A DNA stretch of 64,000 nt from Saprospiraceae bacterium (GCA_017985675.1 JAGNXB010000002.1:1-64000), one strand, 5' to 3'. Counted from the stretch's first letter, positions 36,727 through 46,439 are shown. Notes: a model not told the origin generated them from the sequence alone. A program made the numbers and translations.

Positions 36727-38298
36727 ATGAGCATTTTGCTTTTTTTACTGGTTGGCTACATTCTTTTGAGTATTGCCCTTTACCTTATTTTCCCAAAAGC
36801 AGGACAACCCGGAATACATGGATTAGTTCCCGGTTTAAATTTTGTCACATGGGCTAAAATCATCGGCAGGAAGCCTGCTTATGCTGCTTGGATGCTTTTT
36901 CCTATTGTAAACTTTTTCATTTATGCTGGCATGTGCGTTGACCTAGCCCGTTCTTTCGGGCGTTTCAGTTTTGGAGATGCCTTTTTATCTGTCGTACTTG
37001 GTCCAATCTACTTTTTTTACTTGAGTCGATTCACATATAATGGTCCGGTCCTTGATCAAGAGAGGGATTTTTTATCCAAATTAGAGGAATACCGTGAGAA
37101 AAATGACCAGTACCAACTAAAAAAACTGGAACAAAAAAATCCGTATAAAAAAGGCGTTTTGCGTGAATGGACAGAGGCCATCATCTTCGCTGTATTTGCA
37201 GCTGCCTTTATACGGATGTTCTTAATCGAAGCATACGTTATTCCCACCAGTTCAATGGAAGGTTCCTTACTTACAGGTGACTTCCTCTTTGTGAGCAAAG
37301 CAAACTATGGAATACGAACACCTCAGACTATTGCCATGGTACCGCTATTACACAATAGACTGCCGTTTGGAGATAGCGAATCATATTTAAAATCACCTTC
37401 ACTACCCTATTTCAGATTACCCGGTTGGGAAAAAGTCAAGCGTTACGACCCAGTGGTTTTTAACTACCCTGAAGGAGATAGTGTCGTCATTACACCAAAT
37501 CGAACCTACAGTTATATTGATCTTGAACGTACGGGTAAACTTCCGCCAAATTTTTCACCACGTATGTTAACCACCCGTCCAATGGATAAAAAAGACCATT
37601 ATATCAAGCGCTGTATAGGTTTGCCTGGTGATACCCTTCAAATCCTTAATCGGCAAGTTCATATTAATGGCAAACCCATTCAAAATCCTAAATACATTCA
37701 ATACAGATACCATGTCTCCAGCAGTAGTCCGTTAAATCTGCGAAAACTAGATGAACTAGGCATTAACTTAGGGGATATGGATGAACAGTCAGGCTTTTTT
37801 AACCTGGATGAACGAATGGTTGAAAAAGTAAAAGCTATGGGTCCTGACATAAGGGTAGACATTGTACAAAGAGGACCTGATACTACCTCTAATTATCTAT
37901 TTCCTAATGAATTAGAAATAGTCAAAAACTGGACAGTTGATGATTATGGGCCTATTTTCATCCCCAAAAAGGGCGTTACGATCGATATAAATACCAGTAA
38001 CTTACCTTATTATCGCCGCGTGATTGGTGTTTATGAAAAGAATAAACTCCAAGTGACTGGCGGCAAAATTTATATTAATGATACCGAGTCCACGACGTAT
38101 ACCTTCAAAATGGATTATTATTGGATGATGGGAGATAATCGCCACTATTCCGAGGATTCCAGGGTGTGGGGCTTCGTACCAGAAGATCACATAGTGGGCA
38201 AACCGCTGTTTATCTGGCTTAGTGCCAAGGGAGGTAGTCCTGCCAACGGCATTCGCTGGAACCGGATCTTTTCAAATGCAAATAAATTTGAAGGTTAA
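36727..38298 (+). CDS. lepB: Signal peptidase I, large Bacteroidota form
   Basis: A 523-residue inner-membrane peptidase that removes signal peptides. Hydrophobic segments near 1-20 and 45-100 precede the usual membrane anchor (about 145-170). The catalytic Ser176 is in S-S-M-E-G-S-L and the general base Lys294 in Y-I-K-R-C-I-G-L-P-G-D. The late motif G-D-N-R-H-Y-S-E-D-S-R lies near 467. Over 100 residues separate Ser and Lys and a further insert of about 150 follows the Lys region, so it is much longer than E. coli LepB (324). The many signal-peptide proteins in this window are its expected clients. Confidence 0.94.
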   Translation: MSILLFLLVGYILLSIALYLIFPKAGQPGIHGLVPGLNFVTWAKIIGRKPAYAAWMLFPIVNFFIYAGMCVDLARSFGRFSFGDAFLSVVLGPIYFFYLSRFTYNGPVLDQERDFLSKLEEYREKNDQYQLKKLEQKNPYKKGVLREWTEAIIFAVFAAAFIRMFLIEAYVIPTSSMEGSLLTGDFLFVSKANYGIRTPQTIAMVPLLHNRLPFGDSESYLKSPSLPYFRLPGWEKVKRYDPVVFNYPEGDSVVITPNRTYSYIDLERTGKLPPNFSPRMLTTRPMDKKDHYIKRCIGLPGDTLQILNRQVHINGKPIQNPKYIQYRYHVSSSSPLNLRKLDELGINLGDMDEQSGFFNLDERMVEKVKAMGPDIRVDIVQRGPDTTSNYLFPNELEIVKNWTVDDYGPIFIPKKGVTIDINTSNLPYYRRVIGVYEKNKLQVTGGKIYINDTESTTYTFKMDYYWMMGDNRHYSEDSRVWGFVPEDHIVGKPLFIWLSAKGGSPANGIRWNRIFSNANKFEG

Positions 38299-38759
38299 GA
38301 CCTTTTGCGCTTAACATGGCATATCCCAAACTTTTTTGCAGGATTGCATAAATGTGGATCACAATTCAACCAGTGTTATCAAAACGGATTCAATGTCTTT
38401 GACTAATAGTATAGTGTTCCCCATCATTTTAAACAGAGCGGCTACTGTTTTTTGAAGACCCAATAAAAGTAGGAAAGCTTAGTAGGTCAATAATGTCTTA
38501 CCGATGGAGGTAGAGTCACTGCATGGTCCTACTTTCAAAAGATGTAGAAAAAATCCTAAATAAGTCACTTGAACACGACAACAACGCAGTTCAACCCATG
38601 TTGAATGGCACACGGCGTACATCTTTAAGCAATTCGTGCAATTGCCCAAAATTTGATGCTAAACTTAGATCTGAAATCGATCTAAGAAAATCAATGTAAT
38701 TTATTGATTCAAGTAGATCTGTACCCCATTCACCGAAAAGGACTAACCGCAGCTCTGCA
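38299..38759. other. Intergenic region between convergent lepB and pntB
   Basis: No gene is supported. An 8-bp hairpin (38664-38671 with 38679-38686) lies about 75 bases beyond the pntB stop on the minus strand. A 6-bp inverted repeat (GTTAAG/CTTAAC) directly follows lepB near 38294-38313. Confidence 0.5.
38664..38686 (-). terminator. Weak candidate terminator of the pnt operon
   Basis: CTTAGATC pairs with GATCTAAG across a 7-base loop; on the minus strand only three T's follow immediately. Confidence 0.3.
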
Positions 38760-40148
38760 TTAAATCTGCTTTAACTCACTGACCAAGGCGGTAAGCGAAG
38801 CCTTAGCATCTCCGAAAAGCATACGGGTTTTAGGAGCGAAAAATAATTCGTTTTCTATGCCTGCATAGCCTTTCCCCATAGAACGCTTCATGACGATAAC
38901 CGTTTCGCTTTTCGTTACCTGGATAATTGGCATGCCATAAATGGGGCTGGATGGGTCGTGTTCAGCCGCCGGGTTTACAACATCATTGGCTCCAATAATG
39001 ATGGAGACATCTGTACTTGGCATTGCATCATTGGATTCTTCCATCTCTAATAGTTTGGGATAGGGTACGTCTGCCTCTGCTAGCAGCACATTCATATGGC
39101 CCGGCATCCTTCCGGCAACAGGATGTATGGCATAGTATACTTCTACCCCTTTTTCTTCCAATAGTTTTTCAAATTCGTGGCATATATGCTGTGCTTGGGC
39201 AACTGCTAGGCCATATCCTGGTATAATCGAAACTTTGCGTGCATAAGCACAGAGCATAGCTGCATCGGTTACACTAATTTCCCTGATAGTCGCATCACCA
39301 AGTTCTCTGCTTGATCCACCACTGCTTCCTCCAAATGCACCAATTAGGACATTGAGCAATGACCTGTTCATTGCTTTACACATTAGCAGTGTAAGTATCA
39401 TACCAGCTGATCCAACCAGGATACCTCCAGTGAGCATGACCTGATTGCCATAAAGGAAACCACCTAGTGCAGCTGCCATTCCTGTAAATGAATTCAGAAG
39501 CGAAATAACAACCGGCATGTCCGCACCACCAATGGGCATCACAAAAAAGATCCCATAGATGAGCGACAAAATGAGTGTCAGCCAAATGAGACCAGACGAA
39601 TCTGGATGCATAATGCCAACAGCTACCAAAATAATGATAATTACGAGCAGAATAAGATTCATGACGCGTAACCAACTACCTCGAATATCCTTGATTTTAT
39701 CATCCAATTTGCCAAAAGCAACCATACTACCGGCAAAAGAAACACTGCCAATCACCAGCCCGAGATAAATTATAACAATCAACCAAAAATCCTGACTGTG
39801 GTGACTATTATATTCAACGAGCGAGATGATCGCAGCACAAGCGCCACCCATACCATTGAAAAATGAAACCATTTGAGGCATAGCTGTCATTTTCACCTTC
39901 ATGGCCATCATATAGCCAATGATGGTACCTATACCGATTGCTATCAATATCAAAGGGATATTATGTATTCGTTCACCGTCATTTTGATGAAAAACGATCG
40001 TAGCAAGGATGGCGAGCGACATACCAGCTGCCGCATAAAGATTCCCTCTTTTAGCCGTATCCGGATGACTTAGCATCTTAAGACCAATGATAAAAGAAAG
40101 AGAACCAATCAGGTAGGAAATTTCCAGCCAGAATTCAGAAGCGAACAT
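38760..40148 (-). CDS. pntB: NAD(P) transhydrogenase, beta subunit
   Basis: A 462-residue protein. The N-terminal two thirds hold about eight or nine transmembrane helices. The C-terminal dIII domain (about 290-462) binds NADP(H), with P-G-Y-G-L-A-V-A-Q-A-Q (about 312-322), Y-A-I-H-P-V-A-G-R-M-P-G-H-M-N-V and G-A-N-D-V-V-N-P-A. The complex couples proton flow to hydride transfer from NADH to NADP+. It is third in pntAA-pntAB-pntB. Confidence 0.96.
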   Translation of the reverse strand: MFASEFWLEISYLIGSLSFIIGLKMLSHPDTAKRGNLYAAAGMSLAILATIVFHQNDGERIHNIPLILIAIGIGTIIGYMMAMKVKMTAMPQMVSFFNGMGGACAAIISLVEYNSHHSQDFWLIVIIYLGLVIGSVSFAGSMVAFGKLDDKIKDIRGSWLRVMNLILLVIIIILVAVGIMHPDSSGLIWLTLILSLIYGIFFVMPIGGADMPVVISLLNSFTGMAAALGGFLYGNQVMLTGGILVGSAGMILTLLMCKAMNRSLLNVLIGAFGGSSGGSSRELGDATIREISVTDAAMLCAYARKVSIIPGYGLAVAQAQHICHEFEKLLEEKGVEVYYAIHPVAGRMPGHMNVLLAEADVPYPKLLEMEESNDAMPSTDVSIIIGANDVVNPAAEHDPSSPIYGMPIIQVTKSETVIVMKRSMGKGYAGIENELFFAPKTRMLFGDAKASLTALVSELKQI

Positions 40149-40178
40149 ATAAACAGAATCTCAATGGTGAGGAGATAA

Positions 40179-40490
40179 TTACTTTTTGCGTTTAAACATT
40201 GAGAGCATCCTGTTTGTCACGACGAAACCGCCTACGACATTCAAAGTACCCAAAATGACCGCGAGAAATCCTAATGAAAGGGATAAATAATCGTCAGGTG
40301 CAGCATGCCCCATTACAATAATAGCACCCACGATAACAACACCGTGAATGGCATTGGCACCAGACATAAGCGGCGTGTGTAAAACAGCCGGCACATTTGA
40401 GATAACTTCTATGCCAAGAAGAACCGATAGAACGATGACATATATGAAATCCCTATATTCAAGGAAAAATTCAAAGATTTGTTGCCACAT
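40179..40490 (-). CDS. pntAB: NAD(P) transhydrogenase, alpha subunit part 2 (membrane)
   Basis: A 103-residue membrane protein with about three helices, including V-I-V-L-S-V-L-L-G-I-E-V, T-P-L-M-S-G-A-N-A-I-H-G and G-T-L-N-V-V-G-G-F-V-V-T-x-R-M-L. It is the separate membrane segment of the alpha subunit, as in the three-gene form of Rhodospirillum rubrum. It begins 14 bases after pntAA and ends 30 bases before pntB. Confidence 0.96.
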   Translation of the reverse strand: MWQQIFEFFLEYRDFIYVIVLSVLLGIEVISNVPAVLHTPLMSGANAIHGVVIVGAIIVMGHAAPDDYLSLSLGFLAVILGTLNVVGGFVVTNRMLSMFKRKK

Positions 40491-40504
40491 AACCAGGCTT
40501 TAAA

Positions 40505-41635
40505 TTATTGGGGTTGAAGTAATTGTTGGACTCGAGGATGGTGGACTTCACCATCTTTGCTCAGACAGGTGCCTGTCACAATATCATCTTCAAAGTTGAG
40601 CACCAACTCACCCTCCTTGATGATTAAAGCAAGGAAGTTGACCATATTTTTACTGAGCATTTTACTTGCATCAGCACTCATTGTCGTTGGCAGATCACTA
40701 TACCCAAGTATGGATACGCCATTGACAATTATTTTTTTTCCGGATACAGTGTATGCACAATTTCCACCGGTAGAAGCCGCAAGATCAACAATGACACTGC
40801 CTGGTTTCATACGGTCAATTGTTTCACTTGTTATTAAAAGGGGTGCCTTCCGACCCGGTATTTGCGCCGTACATATGATTACATCCGATTTACTGGCATG
40901 ATCAGCAATAAGTGAAGCTTGCCTTTGTTTGAATTCTTCTGTTTGCTCTACAGCGTAACCACCTGCGGCACGATCGTCTTTTGCACCTTCCACCTCGACA
41001 AATTTGCCGCCAAGGCTTTCTACTTCCTCACGTGCAGCTGCTCTTACGTCAAAGGCTTCAACTACCGCTCCAAGCCTGCGACCTGTGGCGATAGCTTGGA
41101 GGCCAGCAACTCCAGCTCCAAGTACAAGCATTTTGGCTGGACGAATAGAACCGGCAGCCGTCATAGACATCGGAAACATATGAGTCTGCTCGACGGCCGA
41201 AAGAAGCACCGCTTTGTATCCTGATACCATGGCCATGGAGGATAATACATCCATAGCTTGGGCACGCGTAGTTCTGGGAATGAGTTCCAGACTAAATGCA
41301 GTACTGCGGGTTGTTTTGAACAGTGCGGTAATCTCCGGCTGTTGCAATGGGTTAAATTGACCAGCTAGGACACAACCAGATTTTAGCTGAGCCAGTTCTT
41401 CACTGGAAGGCGCATGGATTACAAGCAATAAGTCAGCTTGTCTAAGTACCTCAACCCGATCAACAATTTTTGCCCCCTTCAATTCGTACGCTTCATCGGA
41501 ATAAAAAGCCGTATCACCTGCCCCCTTCTCAACAAGGACTGTGGCAACTTTAAGCTTTTGAAGTGTAGCCAGATCATCTGGCACAAGCGCAACACGGGAT
41601 TCCGTTTCTTTAAGTAATCCTACAACCATAATCAT
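40505..41635 (-). CDS. pntAA: NAD(P) transhydrogenase, alpha subunit part 1 (NAD-binding)
   Basis: A 376-residue soluble dI subunit, related to alanine dehydrogenase. It begins with G-L-L-K-E-T-E-S-R-V-A-L and has the NAD-binding G-A-G-V-A-G-L-Q-A (about 174-182), F-D-V-R-A-A and D-L-A-A-S-T-G-G-N. It binds NAD(H) and passes hydride to the PntB dIII domain. It is first in the operon. A Met two codons downstream is an alternative start. Confidence 0.96.
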   Translation of the reverse strand: MIMVVGLLKETESRVALVPDDLATLQKLKVATVLVEKGAGDTAFYSDEAYELKGAKIVDRVEVLRQADLLLVIHAPSSEELAQLKSGCVLAGQFNPLQQPEITALFKTTRSTAFSLELIPRTTRAQAMDVLSSMAMVSGYKAVLLSAVEQTHMFPMSMTAAGSIRPAKMLVLGAGVAGLQAIATGRRLGAVVEAFDVRAAAREEVESLGGKFVEVEGAKDDRAAGGYAVEQTEEFKQRQASLIADHASKSDVIICTAQIPGRKAPLLITSETIDRMKPGSVIVDLAASTGGNCAYTVSGKKIIVNGVSILGYSDLPTTMSADASKMLSKNMVNFLALIIKEGELVLNFEDDIVTGTCLSKDGEVHHPRVQQLLQPQ

Positions 41636-41850
41636 TCATCGTAAAAAACGGCCCAAGATAGGCCTATTTCATTAAAGCCACAAGAAATAAAACCACTCAA
41701 AAACAAGTTGCTAAAGAATGCCAACAACCCGGCCTATATTGAAAGAAACATAAGCAAACCAAAATTATCCATTCCTCAAAACAAAACAGCAGCTGTCTTC
41801 CTGTGGGTCAGGTAAGTAAAAATGGATATGTCAAATAACTTGACGTTAAC

Positions 41851-42258
41851 CTAAGATGTCCAGGGATCTCCTTTATATTCCTTTCTAAAGCAGTACTTTA
41901 GCACATCGTGGGTAGTGACTATCCCCGCCAATTCGCCGTCGGCAACAATAGGAATAGCATGGAATAAATGAGCAAGGAATATCTCTGCAGCAGTTCCCAC
42001 CTTATCGATAGGTTCCAATGTTGCTAGTTTCGTTGTCATTATTGTCTCGACAATAACATTCGGATAATCAGATTTGGAATGTTTATTTTTGTAAAGATCG
42101 TAGGTGGTCACTAATCCTACCAACTTGTTGCCATCAACGACCGGAAGGTGATGGATCCGCTTAGTCCGAAGCAGCATATCGGCCTGTTCCAAAGTATCCT
42201 TTGGTCCAATTGTAATCAGATCCTTGGTCATGATCGAAGAGAGGGGTTCGTTCATCAT
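41851..42258 (-). CDS. CBS domain pair protein
   Basis: A 135-residue protein made almost entirely of two CBS motifs (about 8-60 and 70-125), with I-M-T-K-D-L-I-T-I, H-H-L-P-V-V-D, G-L-V-T-T-Y-D and H-A-I-P-I-V-x-D, G-I-V-T-T-H-D. Stand-alone CBS pairs usually sense adenine nucleotides and regulate a partner. No partner is evident; its neighbour on the same strand is the transhydrogenase 215 bases away, and the divergent gene is a secreted propeller protein. Confidence 0.88.
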   Translation of the reverse strand: MMNEPLSSIMTKDLITIGPKDTLEQADMLLRTKRIHHLPVVDGNKLVGLVTTYDLYKNKHSKSDYPNVIVETIMTTKLATLEPIDKVGTAAEIFLAHLFHAIPIVADGELAGIVTTHDVLKYCFRKEYKGDPWTS

Positions 42259-42340
42259 AGCTCAATATTTTGGCTTAAGGTATGAATTATTTCATGTTCC
42301 ATTCAACCCACTGGCGAAAATATTTTATAAATTCGTGGTT

Positions 42341-43255
42341 ATGAACACACTAGAAATTAAGAAGAAATTTCCTTGGGCCTGGTGTTTATACCTGTTCCTA
42401 TCTTTCCAAATCCTACCTGGATATGGCCAGCTACCCAATACCCACATCTACCATTTTCAGTTAAATATGGTCGGATTTTCCCCCGTTCTGAGCAAACCTC
42501 AATTCCTCACCGGCTTTAATTTAGGTGGCTATAACAATCAGCCTTTCTTCAAAACAAAGGATGAAATCTGGATAACTTCCGATTACAAGGGTAACGGTCA
42601 TACTGACCTTTGGAAACTTAATTTATCGAACCATTTACTTACACGATTATCCAATAGTGCCTCTGATGAATTTAGCCCAGGCATCCAACCGGAAACCGAT
42701 CATATTAGTGCCGTTCGCATCGAAACGGACACGGCTAAAACCCAACGTCTATGGATATTTGATAGGGATAAGCCTAATTATGGGACAGCTTATCCTCGTA
42801 CTCAAAAAGGCGTTGGTTATTATGCCTGGAAAAATTTGGATACACTTGCTTTGTTTATAGTCGGCGAACCCCACCAACTAATGCTCCATGCCAATTTGTC
42901 GGGCAATACACATCTGGTAGCTTTGAGGGCCGGTCGATGTTTCCTCTTTGACCCAAAGGGAAGGCTGCTCTATGTCCAGAAGGTCACAGAAGACAGCTGG
43001 TATATTAAATATTATCACGCAGAGAGTGGACATGGGGGTATTATCTCAAAAACACTCGCTAATTCGGAAGATTTTTGCCTACTTTCAGATGGATCATTTT
43101 TAATGGCAAGCGGTTCGCAAATATTTCGATTTCGGCCTGAAATGGATATCGATTGGCAACCATTCGCAGATCTAAGTGTTTACGGACTACAAGCGATAAA
43201 CAGGATCGTTCAGTATGGTGACAACCAATTGATTGTCGTAAATCAAATGCCATGA
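42341..43255 (+). CDS. Secreted beta-propeller (PD40/TolB-like) protein of unknown function
   Basis: A 304-residue exported protein. The ATG at 42341 gives a signal peptide with a lysine-rich n-region and cleavage near G-Y-G-Q (about 30); an upstream frame from 42224 adds a non-signal extension. Blade-like repeats include E-I-W-I-T-S-D-Y-K-G-N, L-W-K-L-N-L and R-L-W-I-F-D-R-D, resembling WD40-like PD40 propellers. It overlaps the DUF1684 gene by 4 bases and they are probably co-translated. Function unknown. Confidence 0.82.
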   Translation: MNTLEIKKKFPWAWCLYLFLSFQILPGYGQLPNTHIYHFQLNMVGFSPVLSKPQFLTGFNLGGYNNQPFFKTKDEIWITSDYKGNGHTDLWKLNLSNHLLTRLSNSASDEFSPGIQPETDHISAVRIETDTAKTQRLWIFDRDKPNYGTAYPRTQKGVGYYAWKNLDTLALFIVGEPHQLMLHANLSGNTHLVALRAGRCFLFDPKGRLLYVQKVTEDSWYIKYYHAESGHGGIISKTLANSEDFCLLSDGSFLMASGSQIFRFRPEMDIDWQPFADLSVYGLQAINRIVQYGDNQLIVVNQMP

Positions 43256-43866
43256 AGTCTCTTCTAATCTGCTCATTTCTTGTATTCGTGTGTATAACAT
43301 TGAATGCTCAGGGGCACAATGCTAATACAAGGAGTTATCGCGAAGAATGGAAAAAAAGCATGCTCCAGGATCCACGATCACCTTTAGACAGCACTGATTT
43401 TCACTATGTTGTTTGGTTTGAGCCAGACTCTGCATTTGTCATTTCCTATCGGTTTGAAAAGCTGATCAATACACCTGAGCAACAAATACCCACCTATAGC
43501 GGGAAACAAAAGAACTTTCGTCCCTACGGTAAATTGTGGTTTTATCATCTGGATAAGCTTCACTCCCTCACCATATTTCAGACTATCAGCACTCCAGCAA
43601 TGATGGCAATGGACGATCACCTGTTTTTACCCTTTAAAGATTACACAAACGGTAATCAAACCTATGGTGGCGGTCGATATCTTGATATTCAAAAGTCAAC
43701 ATTAGAAGACGGTTCATTCAAGCTAGATTTTAATCGAGCCTATAATCCATGGTGTGCATATAGTTCCGGGTATAACTGCCCAGTTCCTCCTGTAGAAAAC
43801 CATCTTCCATTTGAAATTCAAGCAGGTGAAAAAATGTATACAGGTCCTTATAAACAGCGGGATTAA
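43252..43866 (+). CDS. DUF1684 domain protein, secreted
   Basis: A 204-residue protein with a signal peptide ending L-N-A-Q (about 20). The DUF1684 features are visible: Y-R-E-E-W-K-K-S near the mature N-terminus, R-P-Y-G-K-L-W-F, a D-Y-T-N-G-N-Q-T-Y-G-G-G-R-Y-L-D core, and the ending D-F-N-R-A-Y-N-P-W-C-A-Y with N-C-P-V-P-P-V-E-N. The biochemical role of the family is unknown. It sits between the propeller gene (4-base overlap) and a metal-receptor-like gene (3 bases). Confidence 0.88.
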   Translation: MKSLLICSFLVFVCITLNAQGHNANTRSYREEWKKSMLQDPRSPLDSTDFHYVVWFEPDSAFVISYRFEKLINTPEQQIPTYSGKQKNFRPYGKLWFYHLDKLHSLTIFQTISTPAMMAMDDHLFLPFKDYTNGNQTYGGGRYLDIQKSTLEDGSFKLDFNRAYNPWCAYSSGYNCPVPPVENHLPFEIQAGEKMYTGPYKQRD

Positions 43867-43869
43867 AGA

Positions 43870-44688
43870 ATGTATAAGGTTACGGATATGATGGGTCGCA
43901 GTGTAGTCGTTCCACCATTTCCGGAACGAATCGTTTCTCTTGTCCCTTCTCAAACAGAATTATTATTTGACCTAGGATTAGAAAGCCGTATAGTCGGTGT
44001 GACAAAATATTGTATCCATCCTTCCAGAGCCCGTATGTCAGCCACAATCATCGGAGGAACCAAAACAATCCGTTCAGACAAAATAAGGCGCTTGAAACCT
44101 GACCTGATCATAGGCAATAAAGAAGAAAATGATCAGGAATTAATCCGCCAACTGGAATCGGAATTTCCAATTTGGTTGAGTGAAATTTATACATTGGATG
44201 ATGCCTATGAGATGATAAAGATTTTAGGCACCATTACCCAGACTCAAAGAACTGCTGCTTCATTGATCACAGCAATTCAATCCGCATTTGCCCACTTTCT
44301 TCCCAAACATAAAGGAATGCCAATCCGTGTAGCCTACATTATTTGGAAAAAACCATGGATGGGCGTAGGAAACAAAACATTTATCCATGATATGTTGGAG
44401 CAAGCCGGCTTTTGCAATGCCTTTGAACATCTTGACCGTTACCCTGTGCTAACAAGTGAAGAGCTTCAGCAGATCAAACCAGATGTTGTTTTGTTATCTT
44501 CTGAACCCTTTCCTTTTCGAGAAAAACATTGTTCCTTGATTAGTACTTTGTTACCAAAAACAAAGGTATTTTTGGCTAACGGAGAATATTTTTCGTGGTT
44601 TGGAAGTCGTCTACTCGAAGCGCCTTCCTATTATGCTGTTTTACGGCATACTATTGTAGAACAATTTGTATTGAATAACAAACAATAA
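43870..44688 (+). CDS. BtuF/helical-backbone metal-receptor-like protein without signal peptide
   Basis: A 272-residue protein of the periplasmic binding protein superfamily for cobalamin or Fe-siderophores. It shows P-E-R-I-V-S-L-V-P-S-Q-T-E-L-L-F (about 18-33), G-V-T-K-Y-C, L-K-P-D-L-I-I, W-M-G-V-G-N-K-T-F-I-H-D and I-K-P-D-V-V-L-L-S. It starts directly with the folded domain and has no signal peptide or lipobox, although most members are exported. No permease or ATPase lies nearby. It follows the DUF1684 gene by 3 bases. Cytoplasmic cobalamin binding is a guess. Confidence 0.82.
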   Translation: MYKVTDMMGRSVVVPPFPERIVSLVPSQTELLFDLGLESRIVGVTKYCIHPSRARMSATIIGGTKTIRSDKIRRLKPDLIIGNKEENDQELIRQLESEFPIWLSEIYTLDDAYEMIKILGTITQTQRTAASLITAIQSAFAHFLPKHKGMPIRVAYIIWKKPWMGVGNKTFIHDMLEQAGFCNAFEHLDRYPVLTSEELQQIKPDVVLLSSEPFPFREKHCSLISTLLPKTKVFLANGEYFSWFGSRLLEAPSYYAVLRHTIVEQFVLNNKQ

Positions 44689-44741
44689 CAACCTACTCGA
44701 ACGTTTAGAGGAATTAAGCTCAAATAGATCTGATCAACGCT

Positions 44742-46394
44742 ATGGTAAAATCGAAACTACACCTCTTATTGCTGCTCACGCTGTTCATGACATCACCAAA
44801 AATCAACGGGCAATCCAGCAGCAGTTCGGCTAAAATCGAACCTACAGGCTTAATTATTTGGGCTAATCCAGGCATTGATCCAACTGCTTTATTTAAATCT
44901 TTACAGTTGCAATTTGCACAGGATTTACTGCAATGGGAACATCTGGGATTTGATTTGTATTTATTAAACATCGGTGAAAAGCATCAAAACAACGTAAAAG
45001 TATACTTGGAGCAGCAGCCTGAAATCCGATATGTGGGACCCAACCGTTCTGCCGTCTTGCGCAATACCCAACCCAATGATCCGGAGTATTTCAAACAGTG
45101 GCATCACAGCTTGTTGGGGTCCGAACGTGCTTGGGATATCACAACGGGCGGTACTACTGCTGGCGGGCATAAAATTGTCATTGCGATATTGGATTCAGGG
45201 TTTGAACGCGACCACGAAGACATTGCACCTAATCTATGGGTCAATCCCGGGGAAATACCAGGAGATGGCATTGATAATGACTTCAATGGGCATATAGATG
45301 ACTACAATGGCATTTTTACCAAAATGGACAATGGTGATATTCCTATCGAAAGTCATGGTCACTCCGTTATTGGCTACATTGCAGGAAAGGGTAACAACAA
45401 TTTGGGCATTACAGGATTAAGCTGGGATGCTTCGATGATGTTAATAGGTGGGACTAAGATTATTCAGGAAGCCGATATGATTAAAGCATTTGAATATGTT
45501 TACCAATGGCGAAAGAAATTTAATGAAACGAATGGTGCAGAAGGAGCCTATATCCCTGCAATGAATCTCTCTCTTGGTTTTGCCGATGTTAAACCGGAAG
45601 AGTTGCCATGGATGTGCCCATTGGTTGAAATGTTAGGCCAGGAAGGGGTACTTGTGGTAGCCGCCGCCCCAAATGCCGGAATTGATATTGAAATTGAAGG
45701 GGACCTGCCGTGTTTATGTAATTCCTCCAATGTAATTTGTGTAACAAACACAACCCGGGAGGATGATCTGGTTTCAAATGCCGGATTCAGCAAAAACTAT
45801 GTGCATTTGAGTGCCCCTGGTTTCCAATCATACACTACAAAGTTGGTATCAAGCGGACTATATGGTACTTTCTCTGGAACGTCCGCTGCTGCCCCAATGG
45901 TTACTGGTGCTATTGGATTGTTAGCCGCCATGCCTTGTGATAGCATGCAAAACCAGTTATTTAGTAATCCTTCCTTGTCGGCGCTTTTTTTGAAGGATGC
46001 AATTATTAGCGGAGTAACCAAAGTAAATGATTTAAAAGGTATAACAATCACCGGTGGGAGACTTTGCCTTTGGTGTGAGGACGGTATTGGAGCTGTACAG
46101 TCGCTATCGAACCGATGTGGAAGTGCCGAGGGGCCAGTTGCTGTTTTGAAAATCACGCCAAACCCTGCAAATGAAATAGTACGAATAGATTTTAGAAGCC
46201 CGGGCACGACTGTTCTTCCTGTGCGCATATATAATATACTAGGGCAGATCATCTGGGAAGAAATTTATGAACCAGAGACGTTTGAACCAAAGTATATCGA
46301 AGTGAATACTTCCTTTTGGCCTGCAGGTGTATACGTTGTTTCTGTAGGTGCTGACCATAGCAGAAAAAGTAGTTTGATGGTAATTCATCATTAA
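44742..46394 (+). CDS. Secreted subtilisin-like serine protease (S8) with T9SS type A sorting domain
   Basis: A 550-residue protease with a signal peptide ending I-N-G-Q (about 24). The catalytic Asp is in A-I-L-D-S-G-F (about 150), His in S-H-G-H-S-V (about 206) and Ser in F-S-G-T-S-A-A-A-P-M (about 380); an oxyanion Asn is in A-A-A-P-N-A-G. Residues about 470-550 form a type A T9SS C-terminal domain (I-T-P-N-P-A-N-E, Y-N-I-L-G-Q-I, P-A-G-V-Y-V-V). It is likely an extracellular or surface-attached degradative enzyme. It is monocistronic by spacing. Confidence 0.93.
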   Translation: MVKSKLHLLLLLTLFMTSPKINGQSSSSSAKIEPTGLIIWANPGIDPTALFKSLQLQFAQDLLQWEHLGFDLYLLNIGEKHQNNVKVYLEQQPEIRYVGPNRSAVLRNTQPNDPEYFKQWHHSLLGSERAWDITTGGTTAGGHKIVIAILDSGFERDHEDIAPNLWVNPGEIPGDGIDNDFNGHIDDYNGIFTKMDNGDIPIESHGHSVIGYIAGKGNNNLGITGLSWDASMMLIGGTKIIQEADMIKAFEYVYQWRKKFNETNGAEGAYIPAMNLSLGFADVKPEELPWMCPLVEMLGQEGVLVVAAAPNAGIDIEIEGDLPCLCNSSNVICVTNTTREDDLVSNAGFSKNYVHLSAPGFQSYTTKLVSSGLYGTFSGTSAAAPMVTGAIGLLAAMPCDSMQNQLFSNPSLSALFLKDAIISGVTKVNDLKGITITGGRLCLWCEDGIGAVQSLSNRCGSAEGPVAVLKITPNPANEIVRIDFRSPGTTVLPVRIYNILGQIIWEEIYEPETFEPKYIEVNTSFWPAGVYVVSVGADHSRKSSLMVIHH

Positions 46395-46407
46395 TTTTCA
46401 ACAGGTA

Positions 46408-46439
46408 TTTGGCAGTTCATGAAAACTTATCTATCTTTG
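46408..46439 (+). promoter_or_regulatory. Promoter of tRNA-Arg-rpmB-rpmG-DUF4295 operon
   Basis: TTTG (46408-46411) and TATCTTTG (46432-46439) are exactly 20 bases apart. The tRNA begins about 60 bases beyond the predicted start site. Confidence 0.75.

Noticed and set aside
42224..42340. 39-residue N-terminal extension of the propeller protein
   Set aside because: It masks the signal peptide and overlaps the divergent CBS gene.
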